Shown here: piece after piece, positions 55,037 to 64,000 of the stretch
How positions within the stretch are numbered: position 1 is the first letter of the stretch
How the letters are laid out: each line of letters starts with the position of its first letter
Source of the DNA: Talaromyces rugulosus
Lineage: Eukaryota > Ascomycota > Eurotiomycetes > Eurotiales > Trichocomaceae
Direction: 5' to 3'
Length of the DNA stretch: 64,000 nt
NCBI RefSeq assembly: GCF_013368755.1
Contig: NC_049564.1
Location: 1,434,001 to 1,498,000 of the forward strand
Position numbers and translations under genes: made by a program
Notes under the pieces: generated by a model
Told to the model about the DNA's origin: nothing
Database searches by the model: none
The model's input: only the letters and a program-made list of their open reading frames with translations

Positions 55037-56746
55037 ATGTCACTGCTCCGAGAGGCCGAAAGATGTATCGCTAACCACACACGATTTCTGGAGCTCAATT
55101 CTGTCATCACGCCGCTCCAGAGCTCTGCAGCATGGGTGCAACGGGTCCGAGACGCGGATGTCCGCAGAGAGAATGGTACTATAGATTTATCTATAAATTG
55201 TGGTCCTCGTACTGATGAGAGATTTTAAATGCAGGCTCCGCAAAGTCTCCTCTGGATGGCAGATTGATCGCCATTAAAGATAATATATGCACCAAGTCGC
55301 TACCCACCACATGCGCCTCCGCTATACTAGACAAGTTCACCAGCCCCTTTGATGCTACCGTGGTCAAGGCTCTAGAACATGCCGGTGCGATCGCTGGACC
55401 AAAAACCAACCTGGATGAGTTTGGCATGGGCTCACATTCGACGAATTCGGCTTTTGGCCCGGTGAAGAGCAACTTTCGCGGGAATAATGGAGAGCCTCTG
55501 TCCGCAGGTGGTAGTTCGGGAGGGAGTGCAGTTGCGGTTGCGACAGAACAATGCTATGCGTAGGTCCAATATATTTCTTATAAACCCGGATCAAAACTAA
55601 TGAGTGTAGTGCCTTGGGAACCGACACTGGCGGGTCTGTTAGGCTTCCTGCTGCATATACAGGGACCGTCGGCTTCAAGCCTTCATACGGGCGAATTTCT
55701 CGCTGGGGTGTTGTGGCATATGCAAATTCCTTAGACACTGTTGGTATCATCAGCCGAAAGACATCGGTTGCTCGTGACGTGTTTGGTATGGACTGAATTC
55801 CAGCCGCCATGAGGTTTTGTCTAACCTAAGTCCAATCCTCGCAGACGTTCTCAACGATCACGATTCCAGAGACCCTACCAATCTATCACCCAATTCTCGC
55901 TCACGAATATCCGATCTACTATCACAACCTCAGTTCTCCAGCCGTCTAGCTTCTCGGCCTCTGCGCATCGGCGTGCCTCTCGAATACAACATTGCGGAAT
56001 TAACCCCGTCACTCCGCAGAGCTTGGCTTTCGGCGCTGACATCTCTTGAGAGACAGGGCCACTCCTTACATCCAGTTTCATTGCCATCAACAAAACACGC
56101 ATTGTCCGCATACTATATTCTCGCACCGGCGGAGGCATCGTCCAACCTTGCAAAATACGACGGCATCAGATACGGAACCCGCGCTAGCGGCCCAGACAGC
56201 GAAGAAGGGGTGACAAATGGACATCTATACGCAAGGACTCGCGGGACAGGGTTTGGCGCAGAAGTGCAGAGACGCATTCTACTCGGTTCCTTCAGTTTAA
56301 GTGCTGACTCGATGGATAATTATTTCATCCAAGCGCAACGGATTCGTCGACTTGTGCAGCGAGACTTTGATAGTGTCTTTGCCATGCGCAATCCTCTAGG
56401 CACTGGTGCTGGTGCTGGTGCTGATGCTGCTGTTTTGGCAGATTATGAAAATGACAAAGTAGACGTTATCATTGGACCAACGTCGTCGTCTCCGCCGCCC
56501 AGCCTTGCGTCTGTTCTGAATGACGCCGAGGGTACATTTGCATCCTTGGATTCATACGTCACAGATGCTCTCACTGTGCCAGCCAGTTTGGCTGGGTTGC
56601 CAGCAATTTCTGTCCCTGTGCCAATACTTGAGGACGCTGGCTCCGGGCTGAACAAGGTTGGAATCCAGATCATTGGGCAATATGGCGATGACAATCTCGT
56701 CCTGAGGGTTGGTGAAGTGTTGGAGCAAGCAGAGTTTACTGATTAG
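55037..56746 (+). CDS. HER2: Glutamyl-tRNA(Gln) amidotransferase subunit A, mitochondrial
   Basis: Exons 55037-55175, 55235-55559, 55610-55785 and 55845-56746 give 513 residues. GatA releases ammonia from glutamine and, with GatB and GatF, converts misacylated Glu-tRNA(Gln) to Gln-tRNA(Gln) in mitochondria. The amidase signature triad is visible: Lys61 in LIAIKDN, the cis-Ser in [13 protein letters not shown], and the nucleophile Ser in [16 protein letters not shown]. Family substrate-site sequence [18 protein letters not shown] is intact. All three introns join in frame at conserved sequence ([33 protein letters not shown]). The N-terminus is not a strong presequence. A small Gly-Ala repeat (nt 56401-56430) is lineage-specific. 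Confidence 0.94.
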
Positions 56747-56821
56747 CTTGTGTTGTGTATAATTTTTGTTAAAGATCCTTTTTCTAGCTATCTATGTATT
56801 ATTATACAGATGCAACAATCA

Positions 56822-58714
56822 CTATGTTGTCATTTCCACATCTTCATTCGTATTATCATCCGCCGTTGACGGCTGATTAACTTCATTTTGACTGACATCC
56901 ATGTTATTATTCCCATTGTTACCTGCTATCACCGTTGTTGGATTAGTCGATATATCATTAGAAGCAGCAGCTTCATAAACCGCAGAAATTCCCTGCTGAA
57001 CGATATCCGCACCGCCACCGTTCGCAGTAGCAACGATAGGAGAGGAAGAAGTGCTGAATTCGGTGTCAATCACGGATATAGCCGGGGGTTGCTGTTGTTG
57101 CGCAGGAGGCAAGGGTTTTGTACTGGTGTTTCGGTTTGCTGCAGCAGTGTTGTTATTGTTGTTGTTGTTGTCGCCGCCCCAGAGGATCATTGCTTCTACA
57201 TCATCGACAATATCCGCGACGATGTCCTCGACAATCTGATCATTGAATCTCTCGCCAAAGGGTTTAACAGGGATGGGGTTGTCGTTGCAATTAGCGCTTT
57301 CATCTTCCTCGCTCTTCACGATCGAAGACGACACCGACACCGGCGGACCAAACCACCAGGGAGCCTCGAATCTGCATTCAACAGCGCCACCACCGTAGCA
57401 GCTGACAGTCGGGAAATAGCCGATCATACCGTCGTCCGCGTTTTCTCGCTCGCCGATGCCCAGATTATTAGTGCCGTTTGTGAGGCGGCTAGCAGGCGGC
57501 AAAAATGCAAAGAGGTCTTTGAACGGCGTGCCCATTTTAACGCCATTTTTATAGATTGTGATGCTCGAGCCCGGTAGTGTGCGCAGAGATGCGTCCTCGT
57601 CGTTTGAAGGCGAAGGCGGGCCAAATGTAGGGGTTTCTTTCAGGTTGAATGCGTAATCACGCAGTTGCTTGGAAGGGTAGATATTAGACTGCTGCCAGCA
57701 GAAATCGGATTTTAGATGGAAGGGAATTCGGTCTCGGATAAAGTTGAGCACTGGAGGTGAGGAAGAAGAATGTTGTTTCTCGGGATCGTAAGTCCCTTCA
57801 ACCACTTGCTTGTGCAATGACAGCGGCGGCAAGGTAATGAGTAGGCCAATGACGTCCCCCTCGTTGATGCTTTCGCCCTTTTCAAAAAAATGCTCGCAGC
57901 GCATCCGATTAATGACTTCGCCGTTTACGTCTCGTATGCCGTATCCGTAGCAATCCACGCCCACGTTGACATCGAGCTCTGCTTCGCGCCGCGCGAAACC
58001 AAGGCGGACATGGCCTCTTGATGGGGTGGCAGTATTTGATTGAGAGTCCTTGACAATACCAGAAATGACGCGTGCCTCATAGTAGTATGCGCCTTCGCGT
58101 GCGCAGACATTTGCTCGGGCCGAGTGCCAGGCATCGCTTGTTGCAACCGCCAGCCCGTCCTTTGTGAATGCGATTGCGGCTGGGGAGTCTTCAAAACTAA
58201 AACGAGTATGGTATGGGGCGACGTCTGTTTGTCGGTATTTGATATTGGTGAAGTTCGGGTCAGAAATGGCATAGCTATATCGAAAGCCGTTCTTGTTGGT
58301 GAGCTTTTCCGCGACTTCATGGAAATCCCACGCTTGGTTTAAGACGCTGGACACTTTTCGATACAAGAAATTCAACTGTTTCGACTGCGGAGGATACATG
58401 TCTGAAATCCGGGGTTCTGCTAGCAGCTGCGGTCTGAGCATGGACAGAAGAGCAGAGGGACGACCCGAGGCAGCTGCTACCACAGCCTTCTTCTTGGGCG
58501 GTGCAGCGCTGCCGTCTGGATCCAGCCCCTTGGCCTCGCGCTTTTTGCGACTGTCCTTTTTGTTTCGTTTGGACCGTTCGGCGGCGGTCGGCACGCTGGG
58601 CGCGGGCGACGCTTTTGCTTGGGCGTCCGTCATGGGGTTTGATGCGATGGTCGGCGTGTGTACGGGTGAGTTGATGCTAGACGCCGGCGCTGAGCCGGGT
58701 GGGAGAGAGGACAT
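56822..58714 (-). CDS. BRE2: COMPASS complex subunit Bre2 (Ash2-like SPRY protein)
   Basis: An intronless frame of 630 residues. Bre2/Ash2 pairs with Sdc1 in the Set1/COMPASS complex that methylates histone H3 Lys4. A disordered basic N-terminus (with KRNKKDSRKKREAKG, a likely nuclear signal) leads to the SPRY domain: KYRQTDVAPYHTRFSFEDSP, AREGAYYYEARVISG, HVRLGFARREAELDVNVGVD, GYGIRDVNGEV and FFEKGESINEGDVIGLLI. The SPRY domain is split by a low-complexity insert around the HSSSSPP region. The 170-residue C-terminal tail is rich in Asn, Gln and acidic residues and contains a VEDIVADIVDDVEAM helix suited to Sdc1/DPY30 binding. Confidence 0.88.
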   Translation of the reverse strand: MSSLPPGSAPASSINSPVHTPTIASNPMTDAQAKASPAPSVPTAAERSKRNKKDSRKKREAKGLDPDGSAAPPKKKAVVAAASGRPSALLSMLRPQLLAEPRISDMYPPQSKQLNFLYRKVSSVLNQAWDFHEVAEKLTNKNGFRYSYAISDPNFTNIKYRQTDVAPYHTRFSFEDSPAAIAFTKDGLAVATSDAWHSARANVCAREGAYYYEARVISGIVKDSQSNTATPSRGHVRLGFARREAELDVNVGVDCYGYGIRDVNGEVINRMRCEHFFEKGESINEGDVIGLLITLPPLSLHKQVVEGTYDPEKQHSSSSPPVLNFIRDRIPFHLKSDFCWQQSNIYPSKQLRDYAFNLKETPTFGPPSPSNDEDASLRTLPGSSITIYKNGVKMGTPFKDLFAFLPPASRLTNGTNNLGIGERENADDGMIGYFPTVSCYGGGAVECRFEAPWWFGPPVSVSSSIVKSEEDESANCNDNPIPVKPFGERFNDQIVEDIVADIVDDVEAMILWGGDNNNNNNNTAAANRNTSTKPLPPAQQQQPPAISVIDTEFSTSSSPIVATANGGGADIVQQGISAVYEAAASNDISTNPTTVIAGNNGNNNMDVSQNEVNQPSTADDNTNEDVEMTT

Positions 58715-59583
58715 TGTGATAGTGATGTTTGCACAGTTCGGGTCAATGCAGGTGACTGGTCCAAGGTCGATTTAGAAGACCTGATCAAGGTCCAGGATGT
58801 GAAGCAAGTTGGATAATAGTCAGAGCTTCGACTGTGGCGGTAGATGCGCGTTGTGCGCCAATTGAGGACTGAACAAAGGAGGTTTCGGTATTTCCAGACA
58901 ATAAGAAATGCGGTAATAGTTCTCAGGCTATTCTTGAGGCAATTGCAACGTCCGTCTGCATCGCGTCGAGTTGATATTGATAAAGTGCTGGAGCTGCGGG
59001 CGGTGGCCCTGAGATGCCGGCAGAACAATCTGACCGCCCATACATGGGTTAATCCAGAAATGGTTAGACTGTGAGACGACTCTCGACGATACAAGCCGAT
59101 TTACAGTAACCACTTAGTACTAGGTTAAACTATTTTAAAATTTTCAAGTCAATTATCTATGTCCAATCAATTTCGTGGCATTAAACTAAGCTTGCGTTAT
59201 TCCAGCAGAAATAAGTAATGATCCCCAGTCAGGTCGTTACAGAACAGGTACATTCCAGCGAGTGGAATATGATTCCACCAGCTCTGGTCAGTAAATTATC
59301 CCTGGGGAATCATTTAAACCCATAACAGAATGGCTTCACATTGTTCCTCCCTGTAGCAATTGTAAAAAAGTAACAAGTTGAAATAAAATACATCAACCAA
59401 TAGGCGGCCGCGGGGTGATAAGCTTATCGCACACACACCGCCGCGGCAGAAAAAAAAAACATGATTTTCGTCTCGACCAGTCGAAGATTGACGGACGATC
59501 TGAACTGGCTCACCAAAATCTTATTTCTCCTCTTAGCGCAACTTAGGGAAGGATTCTTGGGGATAAAAAGGTCAGCGGTAAAC
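58715..59583. promoter_or_regulatory. Divergent spacer between BRE2 and ENP1
   Basis: The 869-nt spacer has no supported gene. The ENP1 frame is open back to an ATG at 59461, but conserved similarity begins only at MPKATTPRS. Short frames near 58844-59113 have no motif. Confidence 0.5.
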
Positions 59584-61198
59584 ATGCCAAAAGCCACAAC
59601 CCCGCGCAGCACGGCGCGCAGACACAATCCCCTCGCAGAGGACATTCTCTCGTCGGGCCACCTGCGAACAACATCAACATCACAATCAGGCAAACGCAAA
59701 TCGCGCACTGACGAGGATGAAGCAGCAGCGGGCGACAAATTTATTGATGCAAAGGCTTCTCGCAAGATTCTGCAGATTGGACAGGATCTTGCCGACGAAG
59801 ACGAAGCCGAGCGTCGGGCAGCGCTGGGAGAGGGCATTGAGCCCGTGAACAAGGCCTTTGACTTTTCGTCGCGGTTCGACGAAGACGCGCAAATATCCGA
59901 CGATGAGGACAAGTTTGGAGAAGAGCAATGGGCGGATGAAGACGAGGTCGACGATGCGGTATGTTTTGTCCCCTTAGAAGTGGTTTCATATTTCTAATAA
60001 TAAATGTAGGAAATCGACCCGAATGACCTCGACATGTTCAACAAGTTTATTCCCAGCGGCCAGCAAGACCCGATATTCGATCCGCAAGAAGCTGACGCAA
60101 ACGAAGACGGCTCCGGGGTCAACCTGGCAGACCTGATCCTGGAAAAGATTGCGGCATACGAAGCAAAACAATCGGGCGATGATCATCCACTGATCCAAGG
60201 CGGCGGGGTGCCTGAGGATGCAGTTCAGATTCCAGCCAAAGCGCTAGAAGTATACGAGAAGTAGGTTCAGCTTCACCTTTTTTTCAAGGGCATATACTAA
60301 CTACAGCAGAGTCGGCCTGATCCTTTCGCGGTACAAATCCGGCCCTCTCCCTAAGCCATTCAAAATCCTCCCTACACTCCCCCAATGGCCCACGCTGCTC
60401 GATATCACGCGGCCAGACGCATGGACAGCGAATGCCGTATACGCCGGCACGCGGATATTCATCTCGGCCAAACCGGCGATTGCGCAAGAGTACATCAACA
60501 CGGTACTGCTAGAACGTGTGCGCGACGAAATCCATGAAACGCGCAAGCTGAATGTACATGTGTACAACTCGATGAAAAAGGCACTGTACAAACCAGCATG
60601 TTTCTTCAAGGGTTTGCTATTCCCGCTGGTCGGTTCAGGGGTGTGCACGCTGCGAGAAGCACACATCGTCTCTTCTGTGATTTCACGTGTTTCTATTCCA
60701 GTGCTGCACTCGGCTGCGGCGCTGCTCCGGCTGTGCGAGATGGCCGCAGAGCAGACATCGTCTTCCCTATCTTCTGAAGGCACGGGGGCCACCAACATCT
60801 TCATCCGCGTATTCCTCGAGAAAAAGTACGCACTACCATACAAAGTCATCGATGCGCTTGTCTTTCACTTCCTACGTTTCCGCAATACCGAAAACAACGA
60901 AGACGAAATGGTGGTCGACGGCAAACAAGCGCCCCCATCTGCCGCCGCAGCCCTGAATTATAAGCTGCCGGTGCTCTGGCACCAGTCGCTGCTGGTGTTT
61001 GCGCAACGCTACCGAAACGACATCACCGAGGACCAGCGCGAAGCTTTGTTGGATCTGCTGCTTGTGCGCGGACACCGAGATATTGGGCCAGAGGTACGAC
61101 GTGAGCTGCTTGCTGGCCGGGGTCGGGGAGTGGTTGTGCCTACGGCCGAGTCGCAGGCGGCGGCGGCAGCGGGCGATGATACGATGGATATGGAGTGA
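59584..61198 (+). CDS. ENP1: Bystin/Enp1, 40S ribosome biogenesis factor
   Basis: Exons 59584-59958, 60010-60260 and 60310-61198 give 504 residues. Enp1 binds pre-40S particles in nucleolus and cytoplasm and is needed for 20S/18S rRNA processing. The N-terminus is acidic and disordered (HNPLAEDILSSGHLR, then FIDAKASRKILQIGQDLADE, typical of the family). The bystin domain includes VGLILSRYKSGPLPKPFKIL, VYAGTRIFISAKPAIAQEYI, LNVHVYNSMKKALYKPACFF, FKGLLFPLVGSGVCTLREA and RVFLEKKYALPYKVIDALV. The last intron uses the distal of two CAG-like acceptors to give YEK-VGLIL. An upstream in-frame ATG (59461) would add 41 residues and is less likely. Confidence 0.94.
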
Positions 61199-62280
61199 TT
61201 TTCATTATTAGATGGTATAGGATTAAGTGTACTGGCGTTCAATGTTGGTTATGAGTTTTACGAGTGTAATGCATTGATTGGTACTCTGTCTATAACCATG
61301 AGTTTATGTATGCTGCTCTGTCTATAAAATCGCGGCCTCCCCTCGACGTGCCCGGACAGTGTACTCGTCGCTACCAGTAAAGAAATAAAATATCAACAGT
61401 GTAAGGCTGTCATCGATCATAGCAGCTACTAATATCGTCAACTTATGTCAACGTTTGATATTGCTAAATCATTCAAATGTTTAAGAGGGTTGCCTAGGTA
61501 TAAAATTAAAGTGATAATCTTATATTAAAATATAGAACTAGAGTAATAAAGGTTTATTTTTATATATCCATTAAAATTAAGACGGAAAATAAATCATCAT
61601 ATAACAACTTATCCATCCACAAAAATCCACTTGGTTGCTTTGTAAAAACACCTTCCTCACAATAGATATTACTTACCGTATACGATTCCAGCTGCGTTCA
61701 ATTGCTCACATCCATCTCCAGCGACAGATCCAACAACGGTACCGTTAACCTCAGCGCCAGGCTGTCAGCCATTGATAGAGCGAGCGATAAAGGCAATTTG
61801 GCCGATAGAGAGGAAAGGCCACAGCGTCCAACTATACTGGCCATGCAGTTGTTGTAGGCAATAAGGCCGCCAATCAACTCGCAAGGATCGCGTCCGAGAG
61901 ACCGATACGAGGAGGCTCGTTAGGAGAATCATACCCTAAGAGACTGGAAAAGGACTCCCAGCGCTAGAAGTTGGCCCTTTCAGACAAGGAATTTGTCGGT
62001 TGAGCAGGCGCACTTCTTTTGGCCTGAAGACTCCTGTGAGTCGACTGGATAGAAAAATTAACTAAAAACGACTTACTGATGGGCAGACACGCCCGCCCGT
62101 TAGGCATTACCCCGCGCTCTTAAGGCATAAAAGGTAGCTAATAGAAGCTCTTGCTCTCGAGAAACTTCGCAGAAACAACATCAGCTCTGCCCCGGCATAC
62201 ACATACCTTAGATTACAACAGTTTGACTCGTTCGCAATACACATATCCCCCTCCCCCCCACCCCATCGACTAAGGCAAAC
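61199..62280. other. AT-rich, gene-poor region
   Basis: A 1.1-kb stretch with very AT-rich sequence at about 61430-61620. It contains the coding relic reported separately (61669-61925). The end is a pyrimidine-rich leader next to the tandem-repeat frame. I see no intact gene. Confidence 0.5.
61669..61925 (-). pseudogene. Possible coding relic of an unidentified protein
   Basis: On the minus strand one frame reads with protein-like composition: QYSWTLWPFLSIGQIAFIAR, an SING segment, then TGA, then an in-frame QPGAEVNGTVVGSVAGDGCE segment and an NAAGIVYG end directly before GTAAGT. A stop between two plausible segments suggests a decayed gene. I cannot name the family. Confidence 0.3.
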
Positions 62281-62715
62281 ATGCCGACGTCCCAGGAGAG
62301 CCAGAGATCGGGGTCTGCCCACCATCAGTCTCAGCAGCGCAATGGCCCTCACACAAACGACGGCGATCACGAACACCCACACGGCGGCGCTAACACACAG
62401 CGAGCCCCAGGAAGCCGTCAGATTCCAGGCTCTGAAGACCATCGCAAGCGTTCGAGGCGAAAGCCAAAAGAGGACTATTCAACCAAAAATAATACCCCTA
62501 AAGTTCCAAAGATTCCAGAGGTTCCAGAAGACGGCGCTGACAGAAAGCAAGTCTCAGGAAGCTGTCAGATTCCAGGCTCTGAAGACCGTCGCAGGCGTTC
62601 GAGGCGAAAGCCAAAAGAGGACTATTCAACCAAAAATATTACCCCTAAAGTTCCAAAGATTCCAGAGGCTCCAGCAGACGGCGCTGACAGAGAGCGAGTC
62701 TCAGGAAGCCGTTGA
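62281..62715 (+). CDS. Hypothetical basic repeat protein
   Basis: A 144-residue frame starting MPTSQESQRSGS. It contains two copies of a 49-residue unit (GSxQIPGSEDxRxRSRRKPKE, then DYSTKNxTPKVPKIPE and xPxDGADRxxVS), spanning most of the 147-nt DNA repeat. It is very rich in Lys, Arg, Pro and Ser and would be disordered. No known domain is seen. A second frame over the same repeat (62342-62809, 155 residues) is also open, so it is unclear which, if either, is translated. Confidence 0.3.
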   Translation: MPTSQESQRSGSAHHQSQQRNGPHTNDGDHEHPHGGANTQRAPGSRQIPGSEDHRKRSRRKPKEDYSTKNNTPKVPKIPEVPEDGADRKQVSGSCQIPGSEDRRRRSRRKPKEDYSTKNITPKVPKIPEAPADGADRERVSGSR

Positions 62716-62760
62716 GGTCAAAGTTCTAGAGACCGTCCCAAGAGTTCGAGAAGAGAACCG
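62408..62760 (+). repeat. 147-nt tandem minisatellite, about 2.4 units
   Basis: The anchor GATTCCAGGCTCTGAAGACC occurs at 62421 and again at 62568, giving a 147-nt period. The unit is nearly identical across the two copies. A third, diverged partial copy begins near 62700 (CAGGAAGCCGTTGAGGTCAA). The period is a multiple of three, so all frames are preserved. Confidence 0.85.
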
Positions 62761-63191
62761 TCCACGCGAAGATACTATCCCCGAGGACAACCCTAACAGA
62801 AAACAATAATGATAGGAACGCCCGATGTGTCCGGTGAGGGAAGAGGGACTCCTGAGATTAACGTGGGCAGAAATCGGAGTTATCTGGCAGGGCAGGGGCG
62901 TGGTATATCTACAGTGTTTGTTGTTGTTGGCTTTATTATCCATTGCCATCATGATAGATAGTTATAGTTGTAGATAGATGAAATATATAGCCATTATCAA
63001 TTTTCCTAGTCCAAGTAAAATACCTACCTAATAGTGATAAGACTATCAAGATCCCTTGCCTAGCCCTGTGATATAAAGCTACTGAACATCCACAACCACA
63101 TACCCTGGCAACATGCAATGAGCGGCCCTAGATCGACCTTCCACTGCTTGGAAGTCGGCGCCGCACCGTTCACTTTGTGTCATGTGGGTAC
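62716..63191. other. Intergenic region
   Basis: The spacer contains the end of the alternative repeat frame (to 62809) and then AT-rich sequence. No further gene is recognisable. Confidence 0.4.
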
Positions 63192-64000
63192 CTAAATTCC
63201 CAATTCTTGGTACTTCCGAATCACAAATGCATTCTTCCAGTCCTCTTCACTGACCCTCCATATCGCCGACGCCTCCAAAGCGGCGTCCAGAACCGCTTCT
63301 GCTGCTCGAGTTACTTCTGCTGCTGGAGTCGTTCTATCGATATCTATGTATTGTTCTTTTATCTTCATATCTGCCTCTTCTGCCTTGCCCAGTAAGCCTG
63401 AAATCTTCTCTTTCTCGCGTATCGTGGCGCGCTGAAGCTTCGTCAAATCAAGCATGACCACTTTGAACCGAGCAGCTTCGTCGAGTTCCCTAGCATCATT
63501 ATTGCTATGCTCACTGAGGCTGATAAGCTGAACGACCTTCCTAAATGTAGCCTCGAGCTCGGCTACAATCGGAGCAGCGATCGCGGTGTCGAGATTGGTT
63601 GCATTCGGAGGTTGGGCACCAGTGATCGCGATGTCGAGATTGGTGAAGGACCTGTTACTTGCTTCCTGCATCTCCTTGGCCGCCCTCACGCACTTAGCTG
63701 CCAAGTCTCGGACGCTCTCTGTGCTGTTCGAGCTACATCTAATCTTCCGGCACAGTTGAATCGCCTGCTCGACAAAATCCCACTTGTCCCTGTGAAAAGT
63801 TTCCAATTGAAATCTAGACAAAGTATCACTCCAGTATTTCATACCCTCATAATCTGTTCCCCAGTGTTCTATGTTTATGCCGTGTTGTGAGTAGGGGTAC
63901 CACATGTCCACTTGCTTTTTCCACGTGTTCCAGAGGTCCTTTTCATAGTCTGTAGGGTCGTCTTGAACGAAGTTCTGGTAATAACCGGACTTCTTAACCG
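63192..64000 (-). CDS. Hypothetical protein, truncated by the window edge
   Basis: The minus-strand frame ends at 63192 and stays open to the right edge, so the N-terminus is missing; about 269 residues are visible. The first visible part is aromatic-rich (GYYQNFVQDDPTDYEKDLWN, then WYPYSQHGINIEHWGTDYEG). The rest is helical and charged, probably a coiled-coil-like bundle. It includes a near-duplicate pair TNLDIAIT / TNLDTAIA and a Lys/Glu-rich segment (KEKISGLLGKAEEADMKIKE). I recognise no domain. The single ATG inside (63905) is not needed if the gene begins beyond the window. Confidence 0.55.
   Translation of the reverse strand, partial: VKKSGYYQNFVQDDPTDYEKDLWNTWKKQVDMWYPYSQHGINIEHWGTDYEGMKYWSDTLSRFQLETFHRDKWDFVEQAIQLCRKIRCSSNSTESVRDLAAKCVRAAKEMQEASNRSFTNLDIAITGAQPPNATNLDTAIAAPIVAELEATFRKVVQLISLSEHSNNDARELDEAARFKVVMLDLTKLQRATIREKEKISGLLGKAEEADMKIKEQYIDIDRTTPAAEVTRAAEAVLDAALEASAIWRVSEEDWKNAFVIRKYQELGI

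Noticed and set aside
56888..57577. 229-codon + strand frame antisense to BRE2
   Set aside because: Arises opposite the low-complexity tail of BRE2; no independent signal.
1..64000. tRNA, rRNA, CRISPR, transposase or insertion sequences
   Set aside because: I looked for cloverleaf boxes, direct-repeat arrays and transposase motifs and saw none I could support by eye; CRISPR and bacterial elements are not expected in a fungal nuclear genome.

Overview
The window is filamentous-fungal nuclear DNA, most likely from a Eurotiomycete (Talaromyces/Penicillium/Aspergillus-type). The evidence is many short introns (about 50-100 nt) with GTANGT-like donors and CTAAC/CTGAC-like branch sites, compact genes, a divergent pair of cytosolic type-I fatty acid synthase subunits, and fungus-specific families (Erg28, Mcp1, UstYa/DUF3328, fungal rhodopsin-domain proteins). 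The species cannot be fixed from the sequence alone. All exon joins were read by eye from splice signals and frame continuity.

Layout. 0-14 kb holds housekeeping genes on the + strand: a Vip1/Asp1 inositol-pyrophosphate kinase, a DUF676 lipase-like protein, an inositol monophosphatase, the eEF2 chaperone Hgh1 and TFIIF alpha (Tfg1). 14.3-27.8 kb holds the complete fatty acid synthase: beta subunit (-) and alpha subunit (+) diverge from a shared 1.4-kb promoter region. 28-31.2 kb holds tRNA dimethyltransferase Trm1 and ergosterol scaffold Erg28. 31.6-37.4 kb is more accessory: an F-box-like pseudogene, a secreted GH39-like glycosidase, a sugar transporter, and the mitochondrial membrane protein Mcp1.

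37.9-43.9 kb is the most interesting stretch. A small, spliced, secreted precursor-like gene with three degenerate repeats ending in Ser-Tyr and one Lys-Arg site lies divergently next to a UstYa-family (DUF3328) gene. An MFS exporter and a rhodopsin-domain membrane protein follow. Signal peptide, Tyr-bearing repeats, UstYa oxidase and transporter together are the parts list of a fungal Kex2-processed RiPP (dikaritin-like) cluster. I do not recognise this precursor. A 1.8-kb stretch without a recognisable gene follows.

45.7-61.2 kb returns to conserved genes, several mitochondrial: an acetolactate-synthase-like ThDP enzyme with a presequence, a C2H2 zinc-finger protein, pyruvate dehydrogenase E1 beta, a secreted or vacuolar metallophosphatase, mitochondrial enoyl reductase Etr1, mitochondrial GatA, COMPASS subunit Bre2 and ribosome-biogenesis factor Enp1/bystin. 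61.2-64 kb is AT-rich and degraded, with a coding relic, a 147-nt tandem repeat open in two frames, and a partial unknown gene running off the right end.

Metabolic links: the FAS pair makes cytosolic palmitate/stearate, Etr1 serves the separate mitochondrial type-II pathway whose octanoyl product feeds lipoic acid, and lipoic acid is the cofactor of the pyruvate dehydrogenase complex containing Pdb1. This is a functional link, not evidence of co-regulation.
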